This document shows, in pieces, positions 8,654 through 18,705 of a DNA stretch of 64,000 bases; within the stretch, counting starts at the first letter, position 1, and every line of letters begins with the position of its first letter. The stretch is from Aminobacter carboxidus (lineage in GTDB: Bacteria > Pseudomonadota > Alphaproteobacteria > Rhizobiales > Rhizobiaceae), in contig NZ_JACZEP010000001.1 in assembly GCF_014863355.1 (NCBI RefSeq), positions 682,001 through 746,000 on the forward strand, in the 5' to 3' direction. Both the position numbers and the translations under genes were made by a program. The notes below the pieces were generated by a model. That model was not told where the DNA came from. It worked only from the letters and a program-made list of their open reading frames with translations, and searched no databases.

Positions 8654-9457
8654 ATGGCCATAGAAAACGCAGTCAGCGCCGACGAGATCAAGGTCGATCG
8701 GGCGAAGATGCACATCTCGGATACCGACGTGGCGATCGACATTGTCGGCATGCACAAGTGGTATGGCGAGTTCAACGTGCTCAAGGACATCAACCTCAGG
8801 GTGATGCGCGGAGAGCGCATCGTCATCTGCGGCCCGTCCGGCTCGGGCAAGTCGACGATGATCCGCTGCATCAACCGGCTGGAAGAACACCAGAAGGGCA
8901 AGATCATTGTCGACGGCAAGGAGCTGACCAACGATCTCAAGAAGATCGACGAAGTCCGCCGCGAAGTCGGCATGGTGTTCCAGCACTTCAATCTGTTCCC
9001 GCACCTGACGATCCTCGAGAATTGCACGCTCGCCCCGATCTGGGTGCGCAAGACGCCGAAGAAGCAGGCCGAGGAGCAGGCGATGCACTTCCTGCGCCGG
9101 GTCAAGATCCCCGAGCAGGCCAACAAGTACCCGGGCCAGCTCTCGGGTGGTCAGCAGCAGCGTGTGGCGATCGCGCGTTCGCTGTGCATGAACCCACGCA
9201 TCATGCTGTTCGATGAGCCGACCTCGGCGCTCGATCCCGAGATGATCAAGGAAGTGCTGGAGACAATGGTCGGCCTCGCCGAAGAAGGCATGACCATGCT
9301 GTGCGTGACCCACGAGATGGGTTTCGCCCGCAAGGTCGCCAACCGCGTCATCTTCATGGACCAGGGCCAGATCGTCGAGGAGAACACGCCGAGCGAGTTC
9401 TTCGACCATCCGCGCCATGAGCGCACCAAGCTCTTCCTGAGCCAGATCCTCCACTAG
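8654..9457 (+). CDS. aapP: General L-amino acid ABC transporter, ATPase AapP
   Basis: This 267-residue ABC ATPase powers the Aap permease. Walker [10 protein letters not shown] is at residues 60-68, the signature LSGGQ at 163-167, Walker B IMLFDE at 183-188, and the H-loop histidine lies in CVTHEMGF. The ATG at 8654 follows AAGGGAACGG and a 23-base gap after aapM; an open frame extending upstream to 8339 is only an aapM shadow. The operon ends here with a terminator 21 bases downstream. Confidence 0.96.
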   Translation: MAIENAVSADEIKVDRAKMHISDTDVAIDIVGMHKWYGEFNVLKDINLRVMRGERIVICGPSGSGKSTMIRCINRLEEHQKGKIIVDGKELTNDLKKIDEVRREVGMVFQHFNLFPHLTILENCTLAPIWVRKTPKKQAEEQAMHFLRRVKIPEQANKYPGQLSGGQQQRVAIARSLCMNPRIMLFDEPTSALDPEMIKEVLETMVGLAEEGMTMLCVTHEMGFARKVANRVIFMDQGQIVEENTPSEFFDHPRHERTKLFLSQILH

Positions 9458-9478
9458 GGTCGGCGCCTGAAAATCAAG

Positions 9479-9510
9479 AAAGCCCGGTCGAGATACGGCC
9501 GGGCTTTTTT
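9479..9510 (+). terminator. Rho-independent terminator of aapJQMP
   Basis: AGCCCGG (9481-9487) pairs with CCGGGCT (9499-9505) across an 11-base loop and is followed by TTTTT. The preceding A residues extend the stem. Position just after aapP fits the end of the operon. Confidence 0.85.
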
Positions 9511-9542
9511 GTTGGAGCAGGCGCACCGAAATTGGGGACGGC

Positions 9543-10247
9543 GTGTCGGTGAGAAGAATTCTACGTCTGCTGGGCGTTGTCGTGCTTGTGTTGGTGGCAA
9601 CGGTTGTCTTGGGCACGCTGGTGCCGCGGCCGCTTTTCCGGGGCGCCACCGATGAAGCAACGCCGCGCCATATCCTTGTCTTCACCAATCCGATCCACAC
9701 CGACATCGCCGTGCCGATCGACGAAGCTGTGCTGGAAAAGTTCGGCTTCCTGCTCGACGCGGGCATCGAGGCGGATCTGTCGACGGCGCGTTACCTCGTG
9801 TTCGGATGGGGCAGCAAGGCGTTCTATATAGGCACGCCGACATGGTCCGAACTCAAACCCGGCCCGGTGTTTGCGGCGCTGACGCTCGACGACTCGGTCA
9901 TGCATGTCGATCTCGCCGGTGATATCGCCCTGCCGCAGCCCGCCGTCCGCCGCTTTGAGATTGGCGAGAAAGGTTTTGTTGCGATGCTAGATTTCATCGA
10001 CCGCAGCTTTGTGCGGGGCACGGCTGGCGTTGAACGCATTCCCGAAGTTGCCTATGGCGACTATGACGGCTTCTTTGACGCCCACGGCAAATTCAACGCA
10101 CTTGCCGGCTGCAACACCTGGACCGCGGCAGCGCTCAGGCACGCCGGTTTGACCACGGGTTGGTGGAACCCGCTGCCGGCGACGCTGAACTGGTCGCTCG
10201 GCCTCTACAACCGGCCGCTCGTCCAATCCGGGGGCGTCCAGCCATAG
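9543..10247 (+). CDS. DUF2459 / TIGR02117-type conserved protein
   Basis: The 234-residue protein starts at GTG and has one N-terminal hydrophobic segment (about residues 7-27, LGVVVLVLVATVVLGTL), so it is probably membrane-anchored or exported. Motifs typical of DUF2459 are FTNPIHTDIAVP, VFGWGSKAFYIGTPTW and the C-terminal GCNTWTAAALRHAGLTT, with a Cys that resembles NlpC/P60-like or permuted papain-like cores. Function is not established. The 3' end overlaps the convergent monooxygenase gene by 43 bases. Confidence 0.8.
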   Translation: MSVRRILRLLGVVVLVLVATVVLGTLVPRPLFRGATDEATPRHILVFTNPIHTDIAVPIDEAVLEKFGFLLDAGIEADLSTARYLVFGWGSKAFYIGTPTWSELKPGPVFAALTLDDSVMHVDLAGDIALPQPAVRRFEIGEKGFVAMLDFIDRSFVRGTAGVERIPEVAYGDYDGFFDAHGKFNALAGCNTWTAAALRHAGLTTGWWNPLPATLNWSLGLYNRPLVQSGGVQP

Positions 10248-11425
10248 AGCCAGTCCATGTCGGCAGCCAGGCTTGCCGGCGATTTGAGCCGAAGGAACAG
10301 GTTGCGGGCCAAGGCCACCGGTCCGGCGGCGTGCCAGGCGAAATGGTTGAGCGCGCCGCGCCGCGTTACCTTGAGAACGCGCGCCTTTCGTGCCGCTTCC
10401 CACTGCGCCAGCGCTTCCGCCATGTTCGAGGCCACAACGATCGCGTCAGCCAGCGTGTAGGCGTCTTCGATCGCCATGGCGGCACCCTGGGCGGCAAACG
10501 GTGTCATGGCATGCGCCGCATCGCCGATCAGCACGATGCCGGCTGGGGACGTCCACGGCCGCGATGGGTCGACGGTGTGCAGCGGCCACACGGTCCACGG
10601 CCCGGCCTCTTGGACAAGCCTGGACAGGGCAGGGGCCGTGCCATGCATGGCGCGTTTCAACGCGCCGGCGTCGGTCTCTCCCGACCATTGCTCGGCGATC
10701 GCCGTGCCCGGTGTGAAGGCGACGAGATTGACCGCATGGCCCGCGCGGATCGGGTAGGCGACGAGGTGGAAGCCGGGGTGCAGGAACGTCGTCACCGTCG
10801 TAAGCGAGGTCACTCCGGCGAATTGTCGACCGAGTTCGCTGTCGGCGGGGATGGTTGTGCGCCAGGCCAGTTCGCCGGAAAATCTGCTCTTTTCATTCGG
10901 GCCGACCAGGCGCCGGCTGGCCGACCAGACGCCGTCGGCTGCAACCAATAGCCCGGCTTGCTCATAAGAGCCGATACCGCCTTGCGTCACTGAGACGGTG
11001 AGTCCGTCTGCCTGAGGAACGGCAGCGTCGACAGTCGCTCCGGTCGCGATCTCGATCAGCGGGTTTTCGGTAACGCGCGCCAGCAGGGCGCTTTGCAGGT
11101 CGGCGCGATGGGCGACGAGATAAGGCGATTTCCAGCGCCGTTCGGCCGCGGTGCCGAGCGGCACACGGGCGCGCTCGACAAGGGTTGCCGCGTCGCGCAG
11201 GACGACAGCTTCGGGCCGCACAGCCGAGGCGCTGACGAGGTCGAGCACGCCGAGACGGTCAAGGATGCGGGTGGCGTTGGGAGAGAGCTGGAGGCCGGCG
11301 CCGACTTCTTCGAGCACCGGCGAACGTTCGTAGATGCGAACGCCGATACCGTGTCGGGCGAAGGCAAGTGCCGCAGTGAGCCCGGCGATGCCGGCACCCG
11401 CGATCACGACATGCCGCGATTGCAT
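10205..11425 (-). CDS. FAD-dependent monooxygenase (salicylate hydroxylase-like)
   Basis: The 406-residue class A flavoprotein monooxygenase has the FAD-binding GAGIAGLTAALAFARHG near residue 10, the mid-chain LVAADGVWSASR (DG motif) and the GD motif VLIGDAAHAMTPFAAQG. Such enzymes use NAD(P)H and O2 to hydroxylate aromatic or related compounds such as salicylate. The substrate cannot be told. It lies 16 bases after the CHCC zinc-finger gene on the same strand and probably shares its message. Confidence 0.88.
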   Translation of the reverse strand: MQSRHVVIAGAGIAGLTAALAFARHGIGVRIYERSPVLEEVGAGLQLSPNATRILDRLGVLDLVSASAVRPEAVVLRDAATLVERARVPLGTAAERRWKSPYLVAHRADLQSALLARVTENPLIEIATGATVDAAVPQADGLTVSVTQGGIGSYEQAGLLVAADGVWSASRRLVGPNEKSRFSGELAWRTTIPADSELGRQFAGVTSLTTVTTFLHPGFHLVAYPIRAGHAVNLVAFTPGTAIAEQWSGETDAGALKRAMHGTAPALSRLVQEAGPWTVWPLHTVDPSRPWTSPAGIVLIGDAAHAMTPFAAQGAAMAIEDAYTLADAIVVASNMAEALAQWEAARKARVLKVTRRGALNHFAWHAAGPVALARNLFLRLKSPASLAADMDWLYGWTPPDWTSGRL

Positions 11426-11441
11426 GACCGCGGCTTTGTCG

Positions 11442-11690
11442 TCAGGCAGCGCGGTCGATGACGTAGAGGCAGCCTGCCGGCTGGGTCTCGGTCGCCTTCA
11501 GCTTCGAGGAATAGCGGAACAGTGTCGAGCAGTACGGGCAGACCTTTTCGGCGTCTGCGCCCATGTCGAGGAACACATGCGGATGGTCGAAGGGAGCCTT
11601 GGCGCCCACGCACATGAATTCCTTCACGCCGATCTCGATCACGGCATGTCCAGCATCGTTCTGGAAGTAGGGGATGGAGCCACCGGCCAT
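11442..11690 (-). CDS. CHCC-type zinc-finger protein (NDUFS6-like)
   Basis: The 82-residue protein carries a zf-CHCC pattern: Cys27, His36 or His38, Cys51 and Cys54 (FMCVGA..DHPHVFLDMG..VCPYC). The mitochondrial counterpart is NDUFS6, an accessory complex I protein that binds zinc, and the alphaproteobacterial form is of similar size. It is first in a two-gene unit with the FAD monooxygenase and divergent from ppk. Confidence 0.88.
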   Translation of the reverse strand: MAGGSIPYFQNDAGHAVIEIGVKEFMCVGAKAPFDHPHVFLDMGADAEKVCPYCSTLFRYSSKLKATETQPAGCLYVIDRAA

Positions 11691-11842
11691 GGTATTTTCC
11701 CTTCTAAGGAACCTTATTGGAGAGCGTTTGTATCATATGCGACCGGTTTGCAAGATGCTGAAATGAAACTGTCGCAATTGCCTGTCAGAGGATAAGTTGA
11801 GCCGGATAAGCGGCGGAACGCGGCAGTGGGGAAGGTTTGCAT

Positions 11843-14050
11843 ATGAATCAGTTGAAGCCGGTCCATACCGATTTCGTCAACGACAAGTCGCCGACGGGTT
11901 CCATCGACGGCAACCCCGATCGCTTCGTCAATCGCGAGTTTTCCTGGCTGCAATTCAACCGGCGCGTGCTCGAACAATCGCAAAATCCGAACCATCCGCT
12001 GCTCGAACGCGTCCGCTTCCTGTCGATTTCTGCCGGCAACCTCGATGAGTTCTTCATGGTCCGCGTTGCTGGCCTTGCCGGGCAGGTCCGTGAGGGCATC
12101 ACCGTCCGCAGCGCCGACGGCCGCACGCCGGAGCAGCAGCTCGATCAGCTGCTGCTCGAGGTCGAGCGGCTTCAGGAAGACCAGCAGAAGAGCCTGTCGA
12201 GCCTGATGGAATTGCTCAAGGCCGAAGGTGTCGAGAGCATATCGGCGAACGACCTTACCAAGGAAGAGCGGAAGTGGCTTGAAGATCACTTTATGGAGCA
12301 GATCTTCCCGGTCCTGACGCCGCTGTCCATCGACCCGGCGCACCCGTTCCCGTTCATCCCCAATCTCGGCTTCTCGATGGCCCTGCAGCTGCGCCACCGC
12401 AAGAGCGGCGAGGAAATGACGGCACTGCTGCGCCTGCCGGTGGCGCTCAAACGCTACATCCGCTTGCCCGACCGCAAGCGCTCGGTGCGCTTCATCCCGA
12501 TCGAGGAGACGGTGAACCTGTTCATCGGCAAGCTATTCCCTGGCTATGAGGTCAAGGGCTCGGGCACATTCCAGATCATCCGCGACAGCGATATCGAGGT
12601 CGAGGAAGAATCCGAGGATCTGGTGCGGCTGTTCGAGACCGCGCTCAAGCGCCGCCGGCGCGGGTCGGTGATCCGCATCGAGTTCGACAGCCAGATGCCG
12701 GCCGAGCTGCGCGAATTCGTCGCCGGAGAGCTTGGCGTCTCGGCCAATCGTGTCAGCATCCTGAGCGGACCGCTGGCGATCAACCAGATTTCCGAGATCG
12801 TCTCGATCCCGCGCGACGATCTGAAATTCCCGCCCTTCAATCCGCGCTTTCCCGAGCGTATCCGCGATCACCGCGGCGACTGCTTCGCGGCAATCCGGGA
12901 GAAGGATTTCGTCGTCCATCACCCCTACGAATCGTTCGACGTGGTCGTGCAGTTCCTGCGCCAGGCGGCAGTCGATCCGGAGGTCGTGGCGATCAAGCAG
13001 ACGCTCTACCGCACGTCCAATGACAGCCCGATCGTGCGCGCGCTCGTCGACGCCGCCGAGGCCGGCAAGTCGGTGACCGCGCTCGTCGAGCTCAAGGCCC
13101 GTTTCGACGAGGAAGCCAACATCCGCTGGGCCCGCGATCTCGAGCGCGCCGGCGTGCAGGTCGTCTTCGGCTTCCTCGAACTCAAGACCCACGCCAAGAT
13201 GTCGCTGGTGGTGCGCCGCGAGGACGGCCGTCTGCGCAATTACGTCCATCTCGGCACTGGCAACTATCACCCGATCACCGCGCGCATCTATACTGACCTG
13301 TCGTTCTTCACCACCGATTCGGCGATTGCCCGCGACGTGGCCCATATCTTCAATTTCATCACCGGCTATGCCGAACCTGCCGACGAGATGTGCATTGCGC
13401 TGTCGCCTTACACGCTGCGCAGCCGCATCCTCAAGCATATCGCCGATGAGGTCGAGCATGCCCGCGCCGGCCGGCCGGCGCAGATATGGATGAAGATGAA
13501 CTCGCTGGTCGATCCAGACGTGATCGACGCGCTCTACGATGCCAGCCGCAGCGGCGTCGAGATCGACCTGGTGGTGCGCGGCATCTGCTGCCTCAGGCCG
13601 CAGGTTCCGGGACTCTCGGAGAACATCCGCGTCAAGTCGATCGTCGGCCGCTTCCTCGAGCACAGCCGCATCTATTGCTTCGGTAATGGCCATGGCCTGC
13701 CGTCGGACGACGCCATCGTCTACATCAGCTCGGCCGACCTGATGCCGCGCAATCTCGATCGCCGCGTCGAATGCATGGTGCCGATCGCCAAGCACTCGAC
13801 CGTGCACGAGCAGGTGCTTGGCCAGGTCATGCTGGGAAATATCATGGACAACCAGCAAAGTTTCGAAGTATTGGCGGATGGAACCTCGCGGCGGATAACG
13901 CTCGACGAGGGCGAAGAGCCGTTCAATGCGCAGGAATATTTCATGACCAATCCGAGCCTGTCCGGACGGGGTGACGCGCTGAAGTCTCACGCGCCCAAAC
14001 GCATTGCCCAGTTCAAGCGCCGCAAGAAGGCGGAGGCGGCGGCCACCTGA
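11843..14050 (+). CDS. ppk: Polyphosphate kinase 1
   Basis: This ~735-residue enzyme makes polyphosphate from ATP reversibly. The N-terminal [19 protein letters not shown] and the catalytic-histidine region [11 protein letters not shown] are PPK1 hallmarks; [21 protein letters not shown] and the C-terminal [10 protein letters not shown] also match. The ATG at 11843 follows GGGAAGG; the in-frame TTG six bases earlier is less likely. The stop codon overlaps the ppx start (TGATG), so synthesis and breakdown enzymes are translationally coupled. Confidence 0.96.
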   Translation: MNQLKPVHTDFVNDKSPTGSIDGNPDRFVNREFSWLQFNRRVLEQSQNPNHPLLERVRFLSISAGNLDEFFMVRVAGLAGQVREGITVRSADGRTPEQQLDQLLLEVERLQEDQQKSLSSLMELLKAEGVESISANDLTKEERKWLEDHFMEQIFPVLTPLSIDPAHPFPFIPNLGFSMALQLRHRKSGEEMTALLRLPVALKRYIRLPDRKRSVRFIPIEETVNLFIGKLFPGYEVKGSGTFQIIRDSDIEVEEESEDLVRLFETALKRRRRGSVIRIEFDSQMPAELREFVAGELGVSANRVSILSGPLAINQISEIVSIPRDDLKFPPFNPRFPERIRDHRGDCFAAIREKDFVVHHPYESFDVVVQFLRQAAVDPEVVAIKQTLYRTSNDSPIVRALVDAAEAGKSVTALVELKARFDEEANIRWARDLERAGVQVVFGFLELKTHAKMSLVVRREDGRLRNYVHLGTGNYHPITARIYTDLSFFTTDSAIARDVAHIFNFITGYAEPADEMCIALSPYTLRSRILKHIADEVEHARAGRPAQIWMKMNSLVDPDVIDALYDASRSGVEIDLVVRGICCLRPQVPGLSENIRVKSIVGRFLEHSRIYCFGNGHGLPSDDAIVYISSADLMPRNLDRRVECMVPIAKHSTVHEQVLGQVMLGNIMDNQQSFEVLADGTSRRITLDEGEEPFNAQEYFMTNPSLSGRGDALKSHAPKRIAQFKRRKKAEAAAT

Positions 14051-15585
14051 TGGCGCAGCTTTCGCAGGGCCGGCTCAAGGACCGCCGACCGCTGTCGATC
14101 ATCGATATCGGCTCGAATTCCATACGTCTCGTCGTCTATGAAGGGTTGGCACGTTCGCCGACCCTTCTGTTCAACGAAAAGATGCTGGCCGGCCTTGGCC
14201 GCGGCATCGTCTCCACCGGCAAGCTCGATCCCGAGGGCGTGACGCGCTCGATGGAGGAGTTCAGGCGCTTCCGCGCACTGTCCGAGCAGGCCGGCGCCGA
14301 AAAGATGTATGTGCTGGCAACCGCTGCCGCCCGCGAAGCCATCAACGGCCCCGATTTCATCCAGCGCGCCGAAGATGTGCTGGGCACCAAGATCCAGGTG
14401 CTGACCGGCCGCGAAGAAGCCCACTATTCCGCCCTAGGTGTGATCTCCGGCTTCCATCCGGCCGACGGCATCGCCGGTGACCTTGGCGGCGGCAGCCTCG
14501 AGCTTGTCGACGTCCGGGGCGAAGAGATCGGCGAAGGCATCACCTTGCCGCTGGGCGGGCTCAGGCTGCAGGACATGGCCAAGGGCTCGCCGGTGGCTGC
14601 GGCCAAGATCGCGCAGGCCGAACTGGCCCGGGCCAAGCTGCTCAAGGGCGGGCAGGGGCGGACTTTCTATGCCGTCGGCGGCACTTGGCGAAACCTTGCC
14701 CGGCTGCACATGAACGCGACCAACTACCCGCTGGAAGTGATGCATCACTACCAGATGGACCCGGTCAGTCTCGTACCATTCCTGCGCCAGGTGGCGCGTG
14801 GCGAGGTCGAGAAGATCAAGGGCATCGAAGGCGTGTCCAAGAACCGCCGTTCGCTGCTGCCCTATGGCGCGCTGGTGCTGCAAGAGATCATCACGGCGAT
14901 GAAGCCAGAGAAGATCGTCGTTTCGGCGCTCGGCGTGCGCGAGGGCTTTTTGTTTTCGTTGCTCGAAGAGCAGGAGCAGCGCGGCGATCCACTGATTTCG
15001 GCTGCCGAGGAATTGGCGGTGCTGCGGGCACGGTCGGTGCGCCATGCGCACGAGCTTGTCGAATGGACGCGCAGTTCTTTCGCCGCCTTCGGCATCGAAG
15101 AGACAGAAGAAGAGGCACGTTATCGCCACGCTGCCTGCCTGCTCGCCGACATCGGCTGGCGCGCGCATCCCGAATATCGTGGCCGCCAGTCGCTCAACAT
15201 CATCGCGCACGCATCGTTCATCGGCGTCGATCACCCGGGCCGCGCTTTCCTGGCGCTTGCCAACCTGTTTCGCCATGATGGCGTTTTCAACGACAGCTTT
15301 GCCCCGGAACTGAAGGAACTGGCGACGCCGCGCTATCTTGAGCGTGCCCGCATCCTTGGCGCGATGATGCGGGTGGTCTACCTGCTCTCGGCCTCGATGC
15401 CCGGCGTGATGCCCAAGCTGCGTTGGGAAGACCGGGGCAATGGCGTCCTGGCGCTGGTCATCCCCAGGGAATTCGGCCAGCTCTATGGCGAGCGTCCGGC
15501 TGGACGTCTCGCCCAACTCGCCAAGGTCACCGGCCGCAAGCTGGTGCTGGCGGTCGAGGACGGTCCCAGTATCGCGGTCAAATAG
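14050..15585 (+). CDS. ppx: Exopolyphosphatase / Ppx-GppA family phosphatase
   Basis: The 511-residue Ppx/GppA protein has the actin-like ATPase fold motifs IDIGSNSIRLVVYEG near residue 18 and GDLGGGSLELVDV in the middle, with catalytic acid in the GREEAHYSALG region. It removes terminal phosphate from polyphosphate, or from pppGpp in GppA members; linkage to ppk favours polyphosphate. ATG overlaps the ppk stop by one base. The C-terminal HD-like extension (RYRHAACLLADIGWRAHPEYRG) matches full-length Ppx. It overlaps the convergent DoxX gene by 8 bases. Confidence 0.95.
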   Translation: MAQLSQGRLKDRRPLSIIDIGSNSIRLVVYEGLARSPTLLFNEKMLAGLGRGIVSTGKLDPEGVTRSMEEFRRFRALSEQAGAEKMYVLATAAAREAINGPDFIQRAEDVLGTKIQVLTGREEAHYSALGVISGFHPADGIAGDLGGGSLELVDVRGEEIGEGITLPLGGLRLQDMAKGSPVAAAKIAQAELARAKLLKGGQGRTFYAVGGTWRNLARLHMNATNYPLEVMHHYQMDPVSLVPFLRQVARGEVEKIKGIEGVSKNRRSLLPYGALVLQEIITAMKPEKIVVSALGVREGFLFSLLEEQEQRGDPLISAAEELAVLRARSVRHAHELVEWTRSSFAAFGIEETEEEARYRHAACLLADIGWRAHPEYRGRQSLNIIAHASFIGVDHPGRAFLALANLFRHDGVFNDSFAPELKELATPRYLERARILGAMMRVVYLLSASMPGVMPKLRWEDRGNGVLALVIPREFGQLYGERPAGRLAQLAKVTGRKLVLAVEDGPSIAVK

Positions 15586-15991
15586 GCTGGCGCAGCAACA
15601 TGCGGTCGAGCGAGATCGCGCCTGCGCCCGCCACCGATAACGCCAGCAATCCGCCTGCCGTGGCGATATCCTTCATCAGCGCCTGCTGGTGCATGAAGGC
15701 CATCGCCGCGTCGCCGCCGCCCTGGCCGTAGTGACCGATGAAGCCGGCCGCGAGCGCAAAGGCCGCCAACAGGACGGGCACGATGCGCGACTGGAAGCCG
15801 ACCAGCACCAGCATGCCGCCAACCAGCTCGAAAAGCCCGACACCCAAAGCGACGATCGTTGGCAAGGGAAAGCCGAGGCCGGCGAAGTAGCCGGCGGTCA
15901 CGGTAATGTTGGACAGCGTGCTGATGCCCGCCGGCACGAACAGGGCCGCGATCAGAATTCTGGCGACCAGCAGCAACAGGCTGTTGAGCAT
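15578..15991 (-). CDS. DoxX-family membrane protein (copy 1)
   Basis: The 137-residue protein has four predicted membrane helices and the DoxX signature near LLLVARILIAALFVPAGISTL and GLGVGLFELVGGMLVLVGF-like sequence. DoxX proteins have been linked to thiosulfate or quinone-linked redox activity, but most members have no known job. The ATG at 15991 is chosen because GAGGA lies 7 bases upstream; an in-frame GTG is six bases earlier. A related DoxX gene lies immediately upstream on the same strand, separated by a terminator. Confidence 0.85.
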   Translation of the reverse strand: MLNSLLLLVARILIAALFVPAGISTLSNITVTAGYFAGLGFPLPTIVALGVGLFELVGGMLVLVGFQSRIVPVLLAAFALAAGFIGHYGQGGGDAAMAFMHQQALMKDIATAGGLLALSVAGAGAISLDRMLLRQPI

Positions 15992-16072
15992 CGGCACATC
16001 CTCGCAGCCGCAAGATGCACTGGCGCACCCCCGATGTCATCAGTATCCGGCCTGCGGGAGGCGGCAGCGCAC

Positions 16073-16098
16073 AAAAAAAGCCCGGGACGAACCCGGGC
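16073..16098 (-). terminator. Rho-independent terminator between two doxX genes
   Basis: On the minus strand GCCCGGG and CCCGGGC pair perfectly around a TTCGT loop and are followed by seven T. It lies 24 bases after the stop of the upstream DoxX gene (16123-16548). Confidence 0.9.
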
Positions 16099-16122
16099 CA
16101 TTCCAAGGGGAATTTCTGAAGT

Positions 16123-16548
16123 TTAGCGGCGGCGGCCGTCGATCGACAGGGCGCCAGCGCCGAAGGCGGCGAGCACGAACAGGCCGCCGGCAATGGCGAG
16201 GTTCTTCTGCAGGAACATGATCTGGTTCGGATCGGCGAAGTCGGTGTGGGCAATGGCGGTGGCCGCCAGGGTGAACACGCCGAGCACGATCGCCGCGATG
16301 CGGGTCTGCAATCCGACGAGAATGGCGATGCCGCCAACCAGTTCAACCAGGCCGACGACAACGGTCGTAACGGTCGGCAGCGGTAGGCCGATGCTGGCAA
16401 ACCAGCCGGCGGTGCCGGAAATGGCGGTCAGCTTGGCAAAGCCAGCGAGGATGAAGATGACCGACAAAAGCACGCGGCCGGCAAGCGTGAGGGCCGAGGC
16501 ATTGGTGCTGAGGCCGGACTTTGCGGTGGCAATGGAAGCATTGGACAT
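16123..16548 (-). CDS. DoxX-family membrane protein (copy 2)
   Basis: The 141-residue protein has the DoxX pattern GRVLLSVIFILAGFAKL and VVGLVELVGGIAILVGLQTRI with four membrane helices. It is clearly related to the adjacent copy (shared LVGG, LVGxQ/FxxRI and GAGAxSxD C-terminal motifs), which suggests tandem duplication. The ATG at 16548 gives a normal DoxX length; the longer frame to 16695 would read through a genomic palindrome and is rejected. No partner enzyme is nearby. Confidence 0.85.
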   Translation of the reverse strand: MSNASIATAKSGLSTNASALTLAGRVLLSVIFILAGFAKLTAISGTAGWFASIGLPLPTVTTVVVGLVELVGGIAILVGLQTRIAAIVLGVFTLAATAIAHTDFADPNQIMFLQKNLAIAGGLFVLAAFGAGALSIDGRRR

Positions 16549-16641
16549 GGGCGTGAGGCTCCGTTGAAATCGATGCCCAACACCTAGTGGATTCGGACTG
16601 TTCACTAAAGGTGCGAATATGTCGACAGATCGTTCACTAAA

Positions 16642-16685
16642 GCAATTCCAGGAAAAGTGTCCGGCGGTTTTCCGTTCGGAATTGC
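16642..16685. repeat. Dispersed palindromic repeat, single copy
   Basis: A 44-base element beginning GCAATTCC and ending GGAATTGC, with inner GGAAAA and TTTTCC arms. It differs from the copies at 32.7 kb and 38.5 kb mainly in the loop (TCCGGCGG instead of TGACGCGG) and near the right arm (GTTC for GTCC). It lies between the DoxX gene and fumC. Confidence 0.85.
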
Positions 16686-16717
16686 GGAAAAACAAATGAT
16701 GGAGCGGAACCGCTCCA

Positions 16718-16740
16718 AAGAAACGGTTTGCTCGAAACCG
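16718..16740 (-). terminator. Weak terminator downstream of fumC
   Basis: On the minus strand CGGTTT and AAACCG pair around a five-base loop and are followed by TTTCTTTGG, 70 bases after the fumC stop. A second hairpin, GGAGCGG/CCGCTCC at 16701-16716, follows directly. The stem is short. Confidence 0.35.
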
Positions 16741-16812
16741 CCGGCCGGACGACGCGCGGCACGGCGCGGCAGGTGAGTGCCACGCCGTGATGGAAATCGA
16801 CCTGCCAGATGA

Positions 16813-18210
16813 TCAGCCCGGACGGGTCATGTCCTCGGGACGAACGATGCGGTCGTAATCCTCGGCGCTGACCAGCCCGGTCGCCAGCGCTTCGTCGCGC
16901 AATGTGGTGCCGTTCTTGTGCGCGGTCTTGGCGATCTTGGCGGCGTTGTCGTAGCCGATGGTCGGGGCAAGGGCGGTGACCAGCATCAGCGAGCGGTCGA
17001 GCGCCGCCTTGATGTTGTCTTCGCGCGCCTCGATGCCGACAACGCAGTTGTCGGTGAAGGAGACCGCAGCGTCGGCCATCAGCTGCACCGACTGCAGGAA
17101 GTTGTAGGCCATCACAGGGTTGTAGACGTTGAGCTCGAAATGGCCCTGGCTGCCGGCGAAGGTCAGCGCGGCGTTGTTGCCGAACACCTGCACGCAGACC
17201 TGGGTCAGCGCTTCGCACTGGGTCGGGTTGACCTTACCCGGCATGATCGACGAACCCGGCTCGTTTTCCGGCAGCGACAGTTCGCCAAGGCCAGAGCGCG
17301 GGCCCGAGCCGAGGAAGCGGATGTCGTTGGCGATCTTGAACAGGGCGGCGGCAGCCGAATTGATGGCGCCGTGCGAGAAGACCATCGAGTCGTGGGCGGC
17401 AAGTGCTTCGAACTTGTTCGGCGCCGTGACGAAGGCGATGCCGGTGATCGCGGCAATGCTCTCGGCGACTTTTTCGGCGAAGCCGACCGGTGCGTTGAGG
17501 CCGGTGCCGACAGCAGTTCCGCCCTGCGCGAGTTCCTGCAGACCGGGCAGGGTCAGTTCGATGCGCTTGATCGACGAGGCGACCTGGGCGGCATATCCGC
17601 CGAACTCCTGGCCCAGCGTCAGCGGCGTCGCATCCTGGGTGTGGGTGCGGCCGATCTTGATGATGTGGTCGAATTCGCGCGCCTTCTTGTCGAGGGCGGC
17701 ATGCAGGTGCTTCAGCGCCGGCAACAGGTCGTGGACGATGCGCTCGGCGCAGGCGATGTGCATGGCCGTCGGGTAGGTGTCGTTCGACGACTGGCTCATG
17801 TTGACGTGGTCGTTGGGATGGACCGGCTTCTTCGAGCCCATCTCGCCGCCCAGCATCTCGATGGCACGGTTCGAGATTACCTCATTGGCGTTCATGTTCG
17901 ACTGCGTGCCCGAGCCGGTCTGCCAGACCACCAGCGGGAAATGGTCGTTGAGCTTGCCGTCGATGACTTCCTGCGCTGCGGCAACCACGGTGTTGCCGAT
18001 CTTGGGATCGAGCCGGCCAAGCGCCATGTTGGCTTCGGCGGCTGCACGCTTGACGATGCCGAGCGCACGCACGACCGACAGCGGCTGCGTTTCCCAGCCG
18101 ATCTTGAAATTGCCCAGCGAGCGCTGCGCCTGCGCACCCCAATAGCGGTCGGAAGCGACCTCGATCGGTCCGAAGGTGTCTGTCTCGGTTCTGGTCTTCT
18201 GGGCTGTCAC
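16813..18210 (-). CDS. fumC: Fumarate hydratase class II
   Basis: This 465-residue iron-independent fumarase interconverts fumarate and malate in the TCA cycle. The fumarase/aspartase signature [13 protein letters not shown] is present, with the substrate regions [15 protein letters not shown] and [13 protein letters not shown] and the active-site [19 protein letters not shown] segment ([11 protein letters not shown]). The GTG at 18210 has GGAGA seven bases upstream and gives the normal family length; the longer frame to 18273 is not needed. It appears monocistronic. Confidence 0.95.
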   Translation of the reverse strand: MTAQKTRTETDTFGPIEVASDRYWGAQAQRSLGNFKIGWETQPLSVVRALGIVKRAAAEANMALGRLDPKIGNTVVAAAQEVIDGKLNDHFPLVVWQTGSGTQSNMNANEVISNRAIEMLGGEMGSKKPVHPNDHVNMSQSSNDTYPTAMHIACAERIVHDLLPALKHLHAALDKKAREFDHIIKIGRTHTQDATPLTLGQEFGGYAAQVASSIKRIELTLPGLQELAQGGTAVGTGLNAPVGFAEKVAESIAAITGIAFVTAPNKFEALAAHDSMVFSHGAINSAAAALFKIANDIRFLGSGPRSGLGELSLPENEPGSSIMPGKVNPTQCEALTQVCVQVFGNNAALTFAGSQGHFELNVYNPVMAYNFLQSVQLMADAAVSFTDNCVVGIEAREDNIKAALDRSLMLVTALAPTIGYDNAAKIAKTAHKNGTTLRDEALATGLVSAEDYDRIVRPEDMTRPG

Positions 18211-18403
18211 GATCAGGTCTCCGAAAAATCTCGTTGCGGGCATCGGCCTATCGCGTTGCACACACGGCTTCAAGCGGAGATTGGGGCGTGCCGGAATCCT
18301 AATCGGTTCAACTGGGATGTCGTTTGAGGATCGGCGCCCAAGACTGGAGTGGGGACATGAAAAAGGCGGCCGGAGCCGCCTCGCTCTTCACAGGCACTCG
18401 TGG

Positions 18404-18583
18404 TCAAAGGGCCTTCTTTATCTTTTCCTTGGTGTCGCCATAGGCCTTCTGCACCTTGCCGGCGATCTTCTCGGCGGTACCCTCGGCCTGGGTCGTCTTG
18501 TTGCCGGTGGCCTTGCCAGCCGCTTCCTTGACGGAGCCGGTTACCTGCTTGGCAACGCCCTTGACCTGATCCTTGTTCACCAT
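18404..18583 (-). CDS. CsbD-family stress protein
   Basis: The 59-residue hydrophilic protein (MVNKDQVKGVAKQVTGSVKE..) is a CsbD-like general stress protein, rich in Lys, Ala and Gly. CsbD members are induced in stationary phase or osmotic stress, with no defined activity. The ATG at 18583 follows AGGAGA. It is divergent from the patatin gene, and the region between them holds three 20-base tandem repeats. Confidence 0.88.
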   Translation of the reverse strand: MVNKDQVKGVAKQVTGSVKEAAGKATGNKTTQAEGTAEKIAGKVQKAYGDTKEKIKKAL

Positions 18584-18645
18584 TTCGCATCTCCTGTGGC
18601 TATGTGGCGCTTGAAAACGTTTTGGATGCGTTCCGGTTCCCGCGT

Positions 18646-18705
18646 CCCAGGTTGCTGCGCTGTTTCCCGGGTTGATGCGCTGTTTCCCAAGTTGCTGCAC
18701 TGTTT
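18646..18705. repeat. Three tandem 20-base repeats
   Basis: Units 18646-18665, 18666-18685 and 18686-18705 have the pattern CCCrrGTTGmTGCrCTGTTT, where r is A or G and m is A or C. Each pair of units differs at two to four positions and there are no gaps. They lie between the divergent csbD and patatin genes, where they could be protein-binding sites. Confidence 0.9.

Noticed and set aside
11760..11800. Pho box upstream of ppk (two CTGTC motifs)
   Set aside because: The two CTGTC motifs are 13 bases apart, not the 11 expected for a PhoB direct repeat, so the match is not good enough.
16549..16695. N-terminal extension of the second DoxX protein
   Set aside because: The extra 49 codons read through the dispersed palindrome (translating as NSERKTAGHFSW), and similar peptides appear wherever the repeat is translated.
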